A stretch of DNA of 64,000 nucleotides from Xanthobacteraceae bacterium (GTDB lineage Bacteria > Pseudomonadota > Alphaproteobacteria > Rhizobiales > Xanthobacteraceae): NCBI GenBank assembly GCA_022844205.1, contig JALHMF010000004.1, forward strand, positions 159,342 to 223,341, given 5' to 3'. Position numbers and translations under genes: made by a program. The notes beneath the pieces are model-generated. The model saw only the letters and a list, made by a program, of their open reading frames with translations. It was not told the origin of the DNA and made no database searches. This document shows positions 35,042 through 46,164 of the stretch, in pieces; position 1 is the first letter of the stretch; each line of letters opens with the position of its first letter.

Positions 35042-35155
35042 AGGAAGACCTCCAAAAGTGAGAACCAACGCTTGCGGTCCGCTTGCGGCGCAGCGGTTGC
35101 GTCGATATAGAACGCCCCGGCTCATCCAGAGTTCCCCCACATAAGGACCTTGCCC

Positions 35156-35578
35156 ATGGCGCTCGAGCGCACGTTTTCCATCATCAAGCCGGACGCCACG
35201 CGCCGGAACATTACAGGTTCCGTCAATGCGCATATCGAGAAGTCGGGCCTGCGCATTGTCGCGCAGAAGCGCATCCGCATGACCAAGGAAAAAGCCGAGG
35301 CCTTCTACGGCGTTCATAAGGAGCGCCCGTTTTTCAAGAGCCTCGTCGAATTCATGACCTCCGGCCCGGTCGTCGTGCAGGTGCTGGAAGGCGAGAACGC
35401 GGTTGCGAAGTACCGTGAAGTCATGGGCGCCACCGATCCGTCCAAGGCCGCGGTGGGCACGATTCGCAAGGATTTTGCCGAGTCCATTGAGGCCAACTCC
35501 GTGCACGGGTCCGACAGCGCCGAAAACGCGAAAATCGAGATTGCGCACTTCTTCGCGGCTGCGGAAATCGTCGGCTGA
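35156..35578 (+). CDS. ndk: Nucleoside diphosphate kinase
   Basis: Ndk equilibrates NTPs and dNTPs by way of a phosphohistidine. The 140-residue protein has [15 protein letters not shown] at the N-terminus and the active site [12 protein letters not shown] with the catalytic His near position 117. The start ATG at 35156 follows AAGGACC. An inverted repeat CCAAGC/GCTTGG at about 35634-35660 lies in the 154-bp gap to terC, without a T-run. Confidence 0.97.
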   Translation: MALERTFSIIKPDATRRNITGSVNAHIEKSGLRIVAQKRIRMTKEKAEAFYGVHKERPFFKSLVEFMTSGPVVVQVLEGENAVAKYREVMGATDPSKAAVGTIRKDFAESIEANSVHGSDSAENAKIEIAHFFAAAEIVG

Positions 35579-35732
35579 AACCGGCAAATTCACGTTTCCG
35601 GCTGATAGAACCGGCCTATCTGTCGATTTTTATCCAAGCCATGGCCAGTTTTGCTTGGCATGACATTCCGGCTCCGCTATGCGAATTTGCCCCTAGGTAA
35701 AGATACTAGGGCGAGCGCATTGGGAGAGTTGC

Positions 35733-36473
35733 ATGTCGTTTGATTCACCGGATTTCTGGCTGTCGCTGGGAAAGATCATCTGGATCAATATTCTTCTGTC
35801 CGGTGACAACGCGGTCGTGATCGCGCTGGCCTGCCGCTCACTCCCCGCAAAGACCCGCTTTTGGGGCATCGTCCTCGGTGCCGGTGTTGCGATCCTCCTG
35901 CGCGTGCTTTTCACCGGCCTGGTGACGACACTGCTCGACGTGCCGTTTCTGAAGATCGCGGGCTCGCTGGCGCTGGTCTGGATCGCCGTCGATCTGGTCA
36001 TTCCGCACAAGGACGACAGGGAATCCGGCGTTGAAGCCGCTGAAAACCTCTGGCGCGCGGTCCGTGTGATCGCGATTGCCGACCTTGTGATGAGTCTCGA
36101 CAACGTGATCGCCATTGCCGGTGCCGCGAAGGGCAGCTGGTTGCTGATCGGTATCGGCCTTGCAACATCGGTTCCGCTGATTATCGCGGGTGCCGCGCTG
36201 ATCACCAAGCTGTTCGACCGCTTTCCGATCCTTATTTCCGCCGGTGCGGCACTCCTCGGCTGGGTTGCGGGCGAAATGTTCGTCACGGATCCGGCGATGG
36301 TCAGCTATTTGGGCGAGAAGCTCGCCCATTCGATGGAATATCCGGCCGCTGCTGCCGGTGCAGCAATTGTCCTTGGAATTGGCTGGTTCCTCTCGAGCCT
36401 CGCCAAGCGCCGCAAGCGCCGGACTGAAGGAGGAACAAGGGCGACCGCGAAAAGCAAGGTCAAGACGCATTGA
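35733..36473 (+). CDS. TerC family integral membrane protein (YjbE-type)
   Basis: The 246-residue protein has about seven membrane helices and the two paired acidic motifs typical of TerC/Alx proteins: INILLSGDNAVVIALA near the N-terminus and DLVMSLDNVIAIAGAA in the middle. Several members export manganese or calcium ions, which is the best guess here. The C-terminal tail is strongly basic (RRKRRTEGG..KSKVKTH). GGGAGAG precedes the ATG. I looked for a yybP-ykoY manganese riboswitch upstream and did not see its conserved core. Confidence 0.85.
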   Translation: MSFDSPDFWLSLGKIIWINILLSGDNAVVIALACRSLPAKTRFWGIVLGAGVAILLRVLFTGLVTTLLDVPFLKIAGSLALVWIAVDLVIPHKDDRESGVEAAENLWRAVRVIAIADLVMSLDNVIAIAGAAKGSWLLIGIGLATSVPLIIAGAALITKLFDRFPILISAGAALLGWVAGEMFVTDPAMVSYLGEKLAHSMEYPAAAAGAAIVLGIGWFLSSLAKRRKRRTEGGTRATAKSKVKTH

Positions 36474-36533
36474 CATTTCGCGTCAGGGACTGAAAAGCAT
36501 AGGACTAACAACGTCCATTCGTTGAGGCCCTCC

Positions 36534-36956
36534 TTGATCCATTTGAGAAGTCTTCAGGCATTCGTGCTTGCGTTGGCGCTCGCGCTCGGCGCCTGCGTTG
36601 ATACCGTCGGTACCCAATCCACAACCGCTCCGGCAAAATCGAAGCCCGGCCAGCCGCCGATTGGTGGGGGCACCATGAGTGTCGAACAGGTGCAGAAGAA
36701 ACTGCAGGAGCAGTGCGTCAGCGACTCCGGCGACTTCATCGGCCTGAACGCCACAATCAAGAAGAATTGCGAGTGCTATTCAAACTCGATGTCGAAGGCG
36801 ATGGGCAAGGACGATCTTGCGTTCTATGCGAGCTACAGCGTGATCCCGACCCTCGGTAACTTGAAGCCGGACGATGCGAAGCGTAAATGCGGCATCGTTC
36901 CGGATGCCGACAAGCCCTCGCGCGCGCGCGGCAAGCTGCCCGCCCCGCCGAACTGA
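36534..36956 (+). CDS. Putative lipoprotein, unknown function
   Basis: The protein has about 140 residues. A hydrophobic signal ends in a lipobox (ALALGAC), so the mature chain would begin at Cys and be lipid-anchored. The body has four more Cys (EQCVSDSG, KKNCECYS, KRKCGIV) and a Pro-rich linker. I choose the TTG at 36534; a TTG at 36522 would add four residues. It lies between terC and the convergent purN gene, 6 bp from its end. Confidence 0.65.
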   Translation: MIHLRSLQAFVLALALALGACVDTVGTQSTTAPAKSKPGQPPIGGGTMSVEQVQKKLQEQCVSDSGDFIGLNATIKKNCECYSNSMSKAMGKDDLAFYASYSVIPTLGNLKPDDAKRKCGIVPDADKPSRARGKLPAPPN

Positions 36957-36962
36957 TCCTCT

Positions 36963-37574
36963 TCAGCTTTTGACGACGCGGTCGCCCTCAAGACGGACCT
37001 TGCCTTCGGCCAGCATCTTCAGCGCCAGCGGATAGATACGGTGCTCCTCGGTCAGAACGCGCTTTCCGAGCGTGGCTTCATCGTCACCCTCTTTCACCGG
37101 CACTTCCGCCTGCAGGATGACCGGCCCGGCATCCAGTTCCGGCACCACGAAATGAACGGTGCAGCCATGCACCTTCGCGCCCGCCGCGAGCGCGCGGGCG
37201 TGCGTATCGAGCCCCTTGAATTCCGGCAACAGCGAAGGGTGAATGTTGATGATCCGCCCGTTCCATTTTTGCACGAACGGGTCGGTCAGCACGCGCATGA
37301 ATCCCGCGAGGCAAATGATTTCGATCCGCGTGGATTCCAGAATCTTGCCGATGGCCGCGTCGAAAGCATCGCGGCTCTCGAAGGCCTTGTGATCGACAAT
37401 CGCGGTGGCGATTCCGTTTGCAGCGGCGAACGCGAGCCCGCCCGCATCGGGCCGGTTGGATAGCACGAGCGAAATCTCCGCGGGAAAGCCGTACCTTCTT
37501 GCCGCATCGATGAGCGCGGCCATATTCGACCCGCGCCCGGAAATGAGGATCGCGGCGCGCTTGCGTTTGCTCAT
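36963..37574 (-). CDS. purN: Phosphoribosylglycinamide formyltransferase
   Basis: PurN transfers formyl from 10-formyl-THF to GAR in purine synthesis. The 203-residue protein has [19 protein letters not shown] (phosphate loop), the catalytic Asn-His pair in [14 protein letters not shown] and the Asp in [13 protein letters not shown]. The ATG at 37574 overlaps the purM stop by 4 bp (ATGA), so the two are translationally coupled. Confidence 0.95.
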   Translation of the reverse strand: MSKRKRAAILISGRGSNMAALIDAARRYGFPAEISLVLSNRPDAGGLAFAAANGIATAIVDHKAFESRDAFDAAIGKILESTRIEIICLAGFMRVLTDPFVQKWNGRIINIHPSLLPEFKGLDTHARALAAGAKVHGCTVHFVVPELDAGPVILQAEVPVKEGDDEATLGKRVLTEEHRIYPLALKMLAEGKVRLEGDRVVKS

Positions 37575-38638
37575 TGCAGTCCGAGCTTGCCGGAATAGAT
37601 CACCCGCGGCTCGCCGTCGGCCTTCGCGATCTCGCCGAGCCTTGAGACTTTCTCGCCCGCCTTGATGAGCAGCGCAGTGATGGCGTCTGCCTCCCGGGCG
37701 GCGACAACAATCACCATGCCGATGCCGCAGTTGAACGTGCGGAGCATCTCGCCCTCGACGATGTTGCCTTCCCTGGCGAGCCACTTGAACACGGGCAGCA
37801 CCGGAATGTTCGAGGAGTCGATCTTCGCCACGGTGCCATCCGGCAGAACGCGCGGGATATTGTCGGTGAAGCCGCCGCCGGTGATGTGCGCAAGCGCCTT
37901 GATGCCATCGCTTGCCTTCAGCGCTGCAAGGATCGCCTTCACATAGATGCGCGTCGGCGCGAGCAGCGCGTGGCCCAGTTTCTCCCCTTTCGCGAACGGC
38001 GCATCCGCTACCAGCGCCACGCCGCTCTCCGCCACGACCCGGCGCACGAGGGAAAATCCGTTCGAGTGAACGCCGGAGGAGGGCAGGCCAAGGATGACAT
38101 CGCCGGCACCGACATCCTTCCGCGGGAGAAGCTTGTCCCGCTCCACGGCACCCAGTGCAAAACCGGCGAGGTCATAATCTTCGGCCGCGTAAAGGCCCGG
38201 CATTTCCGCCGTTTCGCCGCCGACGAGCGCGCAGCCGGCTTCCTTGCATCCGCTCGCGATGCCCGCGACCACATCGCGTGCACGCTCCGGGTTCAGTTTC
38301 CCGCAGGCGTAATAGTCGAGGAACAGAAGCGGCTCCGCGCCCTGCACGATGAGGTCGTTGACGCTCATCGCGACGAGATCGATCCCGATCGTGTCGTGCT
38401 TGTCCGCGTCGATTGCGAGTTTGAGTTTGGTGCCGACGCCGTCGGTGGCTGCCACCAGCAACGGATCGCGATAGCCGGCCTTGGCAAGATCGAACACACC
38501 GCCGAAGCCGCCGATGCTGCCGTCGGCGCCCGGGCGCGCAGTGGCGCGGGTCAGCGGTTTGATCAGGTCCACGAGCCGGTTGCCCGCGTCGATATCTACA
38601 CCCGCGTCGCGGTAGCTGAGGCCCTTGTTTTTGTTCAT
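37571..38638 (-). CDS. purM: Phosphoribosylformylglycinamidine cyclo-ligase
   Basis: PurM closes the imidazole ring to make AIR, the fifth step of purine synthesis. The 355-residue ATP-grasp-related PurM-family protein has [48 protein letters not shown] and [13 protein letters not shown]. The ATG at 38638 is the family start; the long open frame upstream is a shadow. It is divergent from the phosphatidyltransferase across 132 bp that should contain both promoters. Confidence 0.96.
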   Translation of the reverse strand: MNKNKGLSYRDAGVDIDAGNRLVDLIKPLTRATARPGADGSIGGFGGVFDLAKAGYRDPLLVAATDGVGTKLKLAIDADKHDTIGIDLVAMSVNDLIVQGAEPLLFLDYYACGKLNPERARDVVAGIASGCKEAGCALVGGETAEMPGLYAAEDYDLAGFALGAVERDKLLPRKDVGAGDVILGLPSSGVHSNGFSLVRRVVAESGVALVADAPFAKGEKLGHALLAPTRIYVKAILAALKASDGIKALAHITGGGFTDNIPRVLPDGTVAKIDSSNIPVLPVFKWLAREGNIVEGEMLRTFNCGIGMVIVVAAREADAITALLIKAGEKVSRLGEIAKADGEPRVIYSGKLGLQ

Positions 38639-38770
38639 ACCGGCTCGCCTGAAAGGCCGGGGGTAGCCCGAGTCCGGCGCGTCTGCAAGGCGACAAAGCG
38701 CAGGTATTTCCCGGGTTTGCCAGAAGCGTCCGGGCGTTCTATGCCGGGCTCGCTCGCGGGGGAAATACGC

Positions 38771-39301
38771 GTGAACATTCCGAATTTGATCACGACCGGC
38801 CGGATTCTGCTTGTGCCGATCGTGGTCTGGTCCATCGTGACCGGCAATTTCATGCTGGCTTTCTGGCTGTTCGTGCTTGCCGGCGTTTCCGATGCGGTGG
38901 ACGGCTATCTGGCGCATCGGCTGGAAGCCAAAAGCGAGTTCGGGGCCTATCTCGATCCGCTGGCCGACAAAGTTCTGTTGATGTCGATTTATGTCACGCT
39001 GGGCATCGCGGCAAAGCTGCCCCTGTGGATAGTGATAGCGGTCGTATCCCGCGATATCATGATTGTCGGAGCCATCATGCTGGCCTGGCTGGTCGGCCGC
39101 CCGCTGGAAATCCAGCCGCTGGTGGTCTCCAAGCTCAACACGATGGCTCAGCTCGTGCTCGCGGCCATGGTTTTAGCCGCCAATGCATTCAATTTTGATC
39201 TGGGTATCTCCCTTGCGGCCGCGCTCGCCGCCGTCGCAATATTGACCGGACTTTCAGCCGCCGCCTATCTAGCAGGCTGGATGCGCCATATGGCCTCCTG
39301 A
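38771..39301 (+). CDS. CDP-alcohol phosphatidyltransferase (PgsA-like)
   Basis: The 176-residue inner-membrane protein has four to five helices, starting [16 protein letters not shown] from a GTG. The CDP-alcohol motif is DG-YL-AHR-...-G-AYL-D-PLA-D: all four Asp and the Gly are present. The Arg of the usual DGxxAR position is His, with an Arg following. Family members make phosphatidylglycerophosphate, phosphatidylcholine or similar lipids; PgsA is most likely by length and context but not proven. It is followed 24 bp later by the AI-2E permease gene. Confidence 0.82.
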   Translation: MNIPNLITTGRILLVPIVVWSIVTGNFMLAFWLFVLAGVSDAVDGYLAHRLEAKSEFGAYLDPLADKVLLMSIYVTLGIAAKLPLWIVIAVVSRDIMIVGAIMLAWLVGRPLEIQPLVVSKLNTMAQLVLAAMVLAANAFNFDLGISLAAALAAVAILTGLSAAAYLAGWMRHMAS

Positions 39302-39325
39302 CGCCGGAGAACGGACTACCAACCT

Positions 39326-40405
39326 ATGAAGCTTCAGCGCCAGGTAATGTTCTGGATCGGCGTGCTCGTGGTGTTCATCCTCGTTCTGTGGATGCTGCGC
39401 GACATGCTGCTGCCGTTCGTCGCCGGCATGGCGCTCGCTTATTTTCTCAATCCGGTGACCGACAAGCTAGAGCGTTTCGGCATGAACCGCATGGTCGCGA
39501 CTCTGCTCGTGATCGGCTGCTTCGTGCTGATCTTCGTGCTCGTCGCGATCCTGCTGGCACCGCTGCTCGGCGGGCAGGTCTTCGCGTTCATCCAGCGGCT
39601 CCCCGGATATGTCACGCGGCTGCAGGAAGTCGTGATGACGGAAGAAAACAAGGAATGGATTCAGCGTCTGCTCGGCGATCGGCTGCCGGATTTGCAAAAA
39701 TCGGTGGGCGATTTCGTGGGGCAGGGTGCCAGCTGGCTAGGCGCATTCCTGATTTCGCTTTGGTCCGGCGGACGCGCGATCATCTCTGTGTTCGCGCTTA
39801 TCGTCATCACGCCCGTCGTCGCATTCTATATTCTGTATGACTGGCACAAGATGGTCGATAAGGTGGACTCATGGCTGCCGCGTGAGCACCGCCCGACGAT
39901 CCGCAGGCTCGCGTCTCAGATCGATGGAACGCTGGCCGGATTTTTGCGCGGGCAGGCGAGCGTCTGCCTGATCCTCGGTGCTTTTTACGCAGTCGCACTC
40001 ACGCTTGTCGGCCTGAACTTCGGGCTGTTGATTGGCCTGTCGGCGGGGCTCATCAGCTTCATTCCGTATGTCGGCTCGCTCAGCGGTCTCGTAATCGCGA
40101 CCGGGGTCGCGGTGGCGCAGTTCTGGCCGGACTGGACCTGGATCGCGGCCGTGCCCGCGATCTTCATGATCGGGCAGTTTTTCGAGGGTTACATTCTTTC
40201 CCCGAAACTCGTCGGGGAAAGCGTCGGGCTCCATCCGGTCTGGCTGATGTTCGCGCTGCTCGCTTTCGGTTATCTCTTCGGCTTTGTGGGGTTGCTCGTC
40301 GCGGTGCCCGTCGCCGCGATGATCGGCGTACTGTTGCGCTTTGCACTGAGCCAGTATCTCGCAAGCCGGTTATACACAGGCGGCTCGAAGCGCCGGTCAC
40401 GCTAG
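39326..40405 (+). CDS. AI-2E family transporter (PerM-like)
   Basis: The 359-residue protein has seven to eight membrane helices with a soluble stretch of about 90 residues (about 85-155) after the first three. It has the family segments FVAGMALAYFLNPVTDKLE and LIGLSAGLISFIPYVG. Despite the family name, relatives include Na+/H+ antiporters, so the substrate is unknown. The location, phosphatidyltransferase then AI-2E permease then hdaA, is shared with many alphaproteobacteria and suggests one transcript. Confidence 0.85.
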   Translation: MKLQRQVMFWIGVLVVFILVLWMLRDMLLPFVAGMALAYFLNPVTDKLERFGMNRMVATLLVIGCFVLIFVLVAILLAPLLGGQVFAFIQRLPGYVTRLQEVVMTEENKEWIQRLLGDRLPDLQKSVGDFVGQGASWLGAFLISLWSGGRAIISVFALIVITPVVAFYILYDWHKMVDKVDSWLPREHRPTIRRLASQIDGTLAGFLRGQASVCLILGAFYAVALTLVGLNFGLLIGLSAGLISFIPYVGSLSGLVIATGVAVAQFWPDWTWIAAVPAIFMIGQFFEGYILSPKLVGESVGLHPVWLMFALLAFGYLFGFVGLLVAVPVAAMIGVLLRFALSQYLASRLYTGGSKRRSR

Positions 40406-40414
40406 CGGAGTGAA

Positions 40415-41104
40415 ATGATGCGTGAAGCGCGTGCGAGGCAATTGGCGCTCGAACTTCCGCATGCGGAAAGTTTTCACCGCGACGATTTTCTCCCGAACTC
40501 GGCAAACGAGGCGGCACTGGCACTCGTGGACTCATGGCCGAACTGGCCGGGTCCATTCGCGGCGATCGCGGGTCCGTCGGGCTCCGGCAAAAGTCATCTC
40601 GCCGCGATCTGGGCCGAGCGTGCCGGTGCGCGCATCGCGGACGCCGGCCTGCTGCGGAACGGCGAAATCCAGCGGGCGCTCGTGACGGGCGCGCTTGTGG
40701 TCGAGGATTTTTCGATTGCGCGGGTGGACCAGACCGCGATCTTTCATCTCTTCAATCTGGCGCGCGAAACATCGGCTTTCATTCTGTTCACGACGGCAAG
40801 CAGGCTTGAGTTCGAAGGCGCCGGCATCCCCGACCTTGCTTCGCGCCTGCGCGCGGTACCGGTGATCCAGCTTGCGCCGCCCGGCGATCAGTTGATCGCG
40901 GCGGTGCTCGTCAAACTCTTTGCAGACCGGCAGATGACGATCGACGAGGATACGGTCGCTTTTCTCCTGCCGCGCATCGAGCGCTCGCTTGCCTCCGCCA
41001 AACGGGTCGTGGAAAGGCTTGACCGCGCCTCCCTTTCGCGTGGCCGCAGGATCACGAGGCTGTTCGCCTCCGACGTCCTCAGGGACGGAAATTCGCCGCT
41101 CTAA
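40415..41104 (+). CDS. hdaA: DnaA-related regulatory protein HdaA
   Basis: This 229-residue DnaA-like ATPase lacks the DNA-binding domain. With the loaded sliding clamp it promotes ATP hydrolysis by DnaA to prevent reinitiation. The N-terminus RQLALELPHAESFHRDDF includes a clamp-binding QLALEL-type motif (QLxL[D/E]L). Walker A is GPSGSGKS, a Walker-B-like segment is ALVVEDF, and the arginine-finger helix is DLASRLRA. GGAG precedes tandem ATGs at 40415 and 40418. Confidence 0.9.
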   Translation: MMREARARQLALELPHAESFHRDDFLPNSANEAALALVDSWPNWPGPFAAIAGPSGSGKSHLAAIWAERAGARIADAGLLRNGEIQRALVTGALVVEDFSIARVDQTAIFHLFNLARETSAFILFTTASRLEFEGAGIPDLASRLRAVPVIQLAPPGDQLIAAVLVKLFADRQMTIDEDTVAFLLPRIERSLASAKRVVERLDRASLSRGRRITRLFASDVLRDGNSPL

Positions 41105-41192
41105 GCCTCGACTTTCCGGCATTTTCCGAATGTCATGAAAGATTCATCTGGCGGCGTGATAATAAGAAGAAACCCCCGGAGCGCGTCAGGAA

Positions 41193-43394
41193 ATGCCCGC
41201 CGACATCACACCGATCCATGCCTTGAAGGTGGATGCTGTTGAGCCGTTGCCGCTCACGCACGATCAGACGCTTGGCATCGCGGGCAGTCCTGAACGCTTC
41301 ATCAACCGCGAGATTTCCTGGCTGGAATTCAACCGCCGTGTCCTGCGCGAGTCGGCGAACAGCAACAATCCGCTGCTTGAACAGCTTCGTTTTCTCTCGA
41401 TCTCGGCGAACAACCTCGACGAATTCTTCATGGTCCGCGTCGCGGGCCTGCGGGGCCAGGTGCGGGCAAACGTGACGACACCGAGCCCGGACGGTCTTAC
41501 GCCCGCGGAGCAGCTCTCGAAGGTCACCGCCGAAGCAGGAAAACTTTGCGCCGAGCAGCAGGTCCGCTGGCGCGAACTCCGCCGCGAACTCGGTAAGGAA
41601 GGCATTCAGCTCGTCGAAGGCGCGGACATCCTGAAGAGCGAGCGAAGCTGGCTCGAAGAACATTTCCTGCATCACATTTTTCCGGTCCTGACGCCGCTTT
41701 CCATCGATCCGGCGCATCCGTTTCCGTTCATCCCCAATCTCGGCTTTACGCTGGCGTTGCAGCTTGCCCGCGCCAATGACGGCCGCGGCATGAACGCGAT
41801 CGTGCGCGTGCCGGCGAAGATCGAGCGTTTCATTCGCCTTCCGGAGCGCAAGGAGGGCGAGCTTCGTTTCATCGCATTGGAGACGGCGATCGGCCTCTTC
41901 ATCGGGCGGCTCTTTCCCGGTTACTCTCTGCGCGGCCAAGGCGCTTTCCGCATTGTGCGCGACAGCGACATTGAAGTGGAAGAAGAAGCCGAGGACCTCG
42001 TCCGCGTGTTCGAGAGCGCGCTGAAGCGCCGCCGCCGCGGCTCCGTGATCCGGCTCGAATTTGAGTCCTCGATGCCCGATGAACTCCAGAGCTTCGTTGC
42101 GCGGGCGTTGCAGGCGGACGGCGACGAGATTACGCGGGTCGATGGCTCACTCGCGCTCAGCGACTTGTCCCAATTGGTGGCTATCGAGCGGCGCGACCTG
42201 AAATTCAAGACCTTCAACCCGCGCTTTCCGGAGCGCATCCGCGATCAGGGCGGCGATTGCTTCGCGGCAATCCGCCAGAAGGACCTCATCGTCCATCATC
42301 CTTATGAATCCTTCGATGTGGTCGTGCAGTTCCTGACACAGGCCGCGCGCGACCCGAACGTGGTGGCGATCAAGCAGACGCTGTACAGGACTTCATCCGA
42401 TAGCCCGATCATTCACGCGCTTGCTGAGGCGGCGGAGGCGGGAAAATCGGTCACCGCGCTGGTTGAATTGAAGGCACGCTTCGATGAAGAAGCCAACATT
42501 CGCTGGGCGCGCGATCTGGAGCGCGCGGGCGTGCAGGTCGTCTTCGGATTTTTTGAACTGAAGACTCACAGCAAATTGTCGCTGGTTTTGCGCCGGGAAG
42601 GAAAGTCGCTCGTGAGTTACGTTCATGTAGGCACCGGTAATTATCATCCGGTGACCGCGCGCATCTACACCGATCTTTCTTACTTCACCTCGGACGAGAC
42701 GGTAGCGCAGGACGTGGCCAAGATTTTCAATTTCATCACCGGCTACGCGCAGCCTGCGGAACTGCAGAAGATGGCGGTATCGCCGGTGAACCTGCGCTCG
42801 CGCATCGTCAAGCACATCGAGGAAGAAGCGGCGAACGCGCGGGCGGGAAAGCCCGCGGCGATCTGGATGAAGATGAATTCGCTGGTCGATCCGCACATCA
42901 TCGATTCGCTCTATGAAGCGGCCAGGGCGGGTGTGGAGATTGACCTGATTGTGCGCGGCATCTGCTGCCTGCGGCCCGGCGTGCCCGGCCTCTCCGAAAA
43001 AATCCGGGTCAAATCCATCATCGGACGGTTCCTGGAACATTCGCGTATTTACTGCTTTGGCGGTGGTTTCGGGCTGCCGCATCCGAAGGCCATCGTGTAT
43101 ATTTCGTCGGCCGACATGATGCCGCGTAACCTTGACCGGCGGGTCGAAGTGTTGTGTCCAATGGTCAACACGACCGTGCATCAACAGGTTCTCGACCAGA
43201 TCATGGTTGCGAATCTGAAGGATAACGAGCAAAGCTGGCGCGTGTTGCCGAACGGAACGAGCGAGCGCATCAAGCCCGGTGAAGGCGAAGAATCGTTCAA
43301 TGCCCATCGCTACTTCATGACCAATCCGAGTCTTTCTGGACGTGGCAAATCTCTCAAAGATTCTTCTCCGCGCAGTCTCGTCAGGCGAAGCTGA
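41193..43394 (+). CDS. ppk1: Polyphosphate kinase 1
   Basis: PPK1 reversibly polymerises ATP gamma-phosphate into polyphosphate at the inner membrane. The 733-residue protein has an N-terminal helical domain ([14 protein letters not shown]), a head domain, and two catalytic PLD-like domains with [13 protein letters not shown] (the autophosphorylated His region) and [18 protein letters not shown]. The C-terminus overlaps the ppx start by 53 bp in another frame. Confidence 0.96.
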   Translation: MPADITPIHALKVDAVEPLPLTHDQTLGIAGSPERFINREISWLEFNRRVLRESANSNNPLLEQLRFLSISANNLDEFFMVRVAGLRGQVRANVTTPSPDGLTPAEQLSKVTAEAGKLCAEQQVRWRELRRELGKEGIQLVEGADILKSERSWLEEHFLHHIFPVLTPLSIDPAHPFPFIPNLGFTLALQLARANDGRGMNAIVRVPAKIERFIRLPERKEGELRFIALETAIGLFIGRLFPGYSLRGQGAFRIVRDSDIEVEEEAEDLVRVFESALKRRRRGSVIRLEFESSMPDELQSFVARALQADGDEITRVDGSLALSDLSQLVAIERRDLKFKTFNPRFPERIRDQGGDCFAAIRQKDLIVHHPYESFDVVVQFLTQAARDPNVVAIKQTLYRTSSDSPIIHALAEAAEAGKSVTALVELKARFDEEANIRWARDLERAGVQVVFGFFELKTHSKLSLVLRREGKSLVSYVHVGTGNYHPVTARIYTDLSYFTSDETVAQDVAKIFNFITGYAQPAELQKMAVSPVNLRSRIVKHIEEEAANARAGKPAAIWMKMNSLVDPHIIDSLYEAARAGVEIDLIVRGICCLRPGVPGLSEKIRVKSIIGRFLEHSRIYCFGGGFGLPHPKAIVYISSADMMPRNLDRRVEVLCPMVNTTVHQQVLDQIMVANLKDNEQSWRVLPNGTSERIKPGEGEESFNAHRYFMTNPSLSGRGKSLKDSSPRSLVRRS

Positions 43395-44913
43395 CGGCAT
43401 CAGCGCGCCCGCCGGGGCGCGGGGCCGGCTGCCGCTTGGTCGGCCGGTTGCCGTCGTCGACATCGGATCCAACTCCGTCCGTCTCGTCGTCTACGAGGGC
43501 ATGAGCCGCAGCCCGGCGCCGATTTTCAATGAGAAGGTTCTCTGCGGTCTCGGCCGCGAAGTCGCAACCAAGGGCAAGCTCCCCGCTGACGCGGTGAAAA
43601 GTGCACTCGATGCGCTCAGGCGTTTTCGCGCGCTGTGCGACGTCATGCATGTCGGCCAGTTGCATGTGATCGCGACCGCCGCCGTGCGTGACGCCAAGGA
43701 CGGCTCCTCCTTCATTCGCGATGCGGAAGCGGTCTGCCGCGCGAAAGTCGAGGTGCTCACGGGCGCCAAGGAAGCGCGTTTCGCCGCCCTCGGTGTAATC
43801 GCAAGCGTGCACGAGCCGGACGGCATTGTCGGCGATCTGGGGGGCGGTTCGCTCGAACTCGTCGAGGTGCGCAACACCGACATCGGCATTGGGGTGACGC
43901 TTCCGCTTGGCGGTCTAGCCCTCTCGGACAGCGCCGAACATTCACTCAAGAAGGCGGGCAAGATTGTTGATGCCGTGCTCTCCGACGAGCGCCTGTTGAA
44001 GACGCTGCAAGGCCGGACCTTCTATGCGATCGGCGGTACATGGCGCTCGCTTGCCCGCCTCCACATGAGCCAGACAGGGTATCCGCTGAGTGTCATGCAT
44101 GGCTATTCGTTGCCGGCGAAGGAAGCGCTCGAATTCGCCGAACTCGTCCGCCGCGTCGATCCCGACACACTCGACAATATCGAAGTCGTGGCGAAGGCCC
44201 GCCGCCCGCTATTGCCTTACGGTGCGCTTGTGCTTGAGCAGCTCCTGCGGCTTGGAAAGCCCAAGCGCGTCTTTATTTCCGCTCTCGGCGTACGTGAGGG
44301 GCTTCTGTTCAATCTTCTCGGAAAGGATGCTCAGTCGGAAGATCCACTGATTTCCGCGGCGCGAGAACTGAACGAACTGCGCTCGCGCTCGCCGCAACAC
44401 GGGCAGGAACTGGTCGACTGGATGGACAAGTTCATGGAGTCCACGGGTTTCGAGGAGACAGACAACGAACGCCGGCTGCGCCATGCCGCATGCCTGCTCG
44501 CCGACATCGGCTGGCGTGCGCATCCGGATTATCGGGGCCAGCAGTCGTTAAACATCATAGCACATGCCACCTTCGTGGGCATCGATCATCCCGGCCGGGC
44601 GTTCCTCGCACTTTCGGTATTTTACCGCCACGAAGGCACCGGCCAGCACGATGACGAACTTTCTCCGCGCATCCGCGAACTTGCATCCACACGCATGCTC
44701 GACCGCGCCCGCGTGATCGGGGGCGCATTCCGGGTCGCCTATCTTGTATCTGCATCGATGCCGGGCGTGTTGCCGCGCGCGCCGCTGATCGTCTCCAAGG
44801 GCAAGCTGGTGCTGAAACTCGACGGCGATCTTGCCGCCCTGAACGGCGAGCGCCTGTTCAACCGCGTGCGCCAGCTTGGCAAGCTGATCGGCCGCGAGCC
44901 GGTGATCCGCTAG
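43342..44913 (+). CDS. ppx: Exopolyphosphatase / pppGpp phosphohydrolase (Ppx/GppA)
   Basis: This 523-residue ASKHA-fold enzyme hydrolyses terminal phosphate of polyphosphate and possibly pppGpp. Phosphate motif 1 is [17 protein letters not shown]. Motif 2 is [16 protein letters not shown]. The adenosine-like motif region contains [14 protein letters not shown]-terminal HD-like domain follows with [19 protein letters not shown]. It starts at a GTG inside ppk1, so translation is coupled to PPK1, and it ends overlapping the convergent rnd gene by 4 bp. About 35 extra residues precede motif 1. Confidence 0.94.
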   Translation: MANLSKILLRAVSSGEADGISAPAGARGRLPLGRPVAVVDIGSNSVRLVVYEGMSRSPAPIFNEKVLCGLGREVATKGKLPADAVKSALDALRRFRALCDVMHVGQLHVIATAAVRDAKDGSSFIRDAEAVCRAKVEVLTGAKEARFAALGVIASVHEPDGIVGDLGGGSLELVEVRNTDIGIGVTLPLGGLALSDSAEHSLKKAGKIVDAVLSDERLLKTLQGRTFYAIGGTWRSLARLHMSQTGYPLSVMHGYSLPAKEALEFAELVRRVDPDTLDNIEVVAKARRPLLPYGALVLEQLLRLGKPKRVFISALGVREGLLFNLLGKDAQSEDPLISAARELNELRSRSPQHGQELVDWMDKFMESTGFEETDNERRLRHAACLLADIGWRAHPDYRGQQSLNIIAHATFVGIDHPGRAFLALSVFYRHEGTGQHDDELSPRIRELASTRMLDRARVIGGAFRVAYLVSASMPGVLPRAPLIVSKGKLVLKLDGDLAALNGERLFNRVRQLGKLIGREPVIR

Positions 44914-46073
44914 CGCTCAGGATTCGATCGCTCGATCAGCACGATCCGGCCGTCCTGCACGGCAAGTGCCGTATCGCCCCGCTTCAGCTTCAGCGCTGCT
45001 TCTCCGAACAGTTCACGCCGCCAGCCCTTTAGCGCCGGTACTTCGGCATTCTCCGACGACGCGATTTTCTCCAGATCATCCACGGTGGCGACGACCTTGG
45101 CGGCCACGCCGTGCAGCTCGCAGGTCATGCGCAAGAGCACTTTCAGGAGTTCGACGGTGGCGCTGGCGCCGTTCGACAGCGGACGGTCGCGTGCGACTTT
45201 CGGGAGGCTTTGCGGGTCGCGTGCAAGTCCTGCGTTGACGGCCGCGACGATGGCTTCGCCCGACTTCGATTTCTCGAAACCCTTGGGCAGCGCGCGCAGC
45301 CGAGCCAGCTCATCGGCCGTCTTCGGCTGCTGCGTCGCGATCTCCGCGATCGCGTCGTCCTTCAAGACGCGCTGGCGCGGCAGATCGCGCAACTGCGCTT
45401 CGCGTTCGCGCCAGGCGGCGACCTCCATCAGCACGCCCATCTCGCGAGGACGCTTCACGCGCGTGCGCAGCCTCTCCCACGCGCGCTCCGGCTCCTGCGA
45501 GTAGGTCTGCGGAGAGGTGAGGATCGCCATCTCTTCCTGCACCCATTCGTTGCGGCCGCCGCGTGCGAGATCGTCGTTCAGCTTCTGATAGACCTGCCGA
45601 AGATGCGTGACGTCGGAAATCGCGTATTCGAATTGCGCCCTGGAGAGCGGCCGCCGCGACCAGTCGGTGAATCTTGAAGTTTTGTCGATCTGGTCGCCGG
45701 TCAGCCGCTGCACGAGCTGATCATACGAAATCGAGTCGCCATGACCGAGCACCATCGCGGCGACCTGGGTGTCGAAGATCGGCTTCGGGATCATCTTCGC
45801 TCGGTGCCAACAGATTTCCACATCCTGTCGCGCGGCGTGAAACACTTTCACGATGCTCTCATTCGCCATCAACTTGAAGAAGGGCTCAAGGTCTAGGCCC
45901 TCGGCCAGCGCATCGATCACCACGGCCTCGTCCGGCCCCGCCATCTGCACGATGCAGAGTTTGGGCCAGAAGGTGCTCTCGCGCAGGAACTCCGTGTCCA
46001 CCGTAACAAACGGGTGACGGCTGAGCCGATCACATGCTTCGGCGAGTGCGGGCGTGGAAACAACCAAATCCAT
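44910..46073 (-). CDS. rnd: Ribonuclease D
   Basis: RNase D is a 3'-5' exoribonuclease trimming tRNA precursors. The 387-residue protein has all DEDDy exonuclease motifs: VDTEFLRE (Asp, Glu), [11 protein letters not shown] (Asp) and [12 protein letters not shown] (Tyr, Asp). HRDC domains follow from about residue 210. The stop overlaps the ppx stop region on the other strand. It is divergent from the ABC importer genes. Confidence 0.95.
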   Translation of the reverse strand: MDLVVSTPALAEACDRLSRHPFVTVDTEFLRESTFWPKLCIVQMAGPDEAVVIDALAEGLDLEPFFKLMANESIVKVFHAARQDVEICWHRAKMIPKPIFDTQVAAMVLGHGDSISYDQLVQRLTGDQIDKTSRFTDWSRRPLSRAQFEYAISDVTHLRQVYQKLNDDLARGGRNEWVQEEMAILTSPQTYSQEPERAWERLRTRVKRPREMGVLMEVAAWREREAQLRDLPRQRVLKDDAIAEIATQQPKTADELARLRALPKGFEKSKSGEAIVAAVNAGLARDPQSLPKVARDRPLSNGASATVELLKVLLRMTCELHGVAAKVVATVDDLEKIASSENAEVPALKGWRRELFGEAALKLKRGDTALAVQDGRIVLIERSNPER

Positions 46074-46164
46074 TGATTCTTATTAGCGGAATTGAACGTC
46101 CCTGACGACCTTTGTTGCCCCATTTTTCATGCCGTCCTACAACAAAAAACATGGGCAAACGCTG

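Noticed and set aside
35579..35732. yybP-ykoY manganese riboswitch upstream of the TerC gene
   Set aside because: Only simple inverted repeats (CCAAGC/GCTTGG and GCCC..CTAG) are present; the conserved riboswitch core is not seen.
42393..43472. Minus-strand open frame of 359 codons
   Set aside because: It lies entirely opposite ppk1/ppx, which have unambiguous catalytic motifs; its composition is shadow-like.
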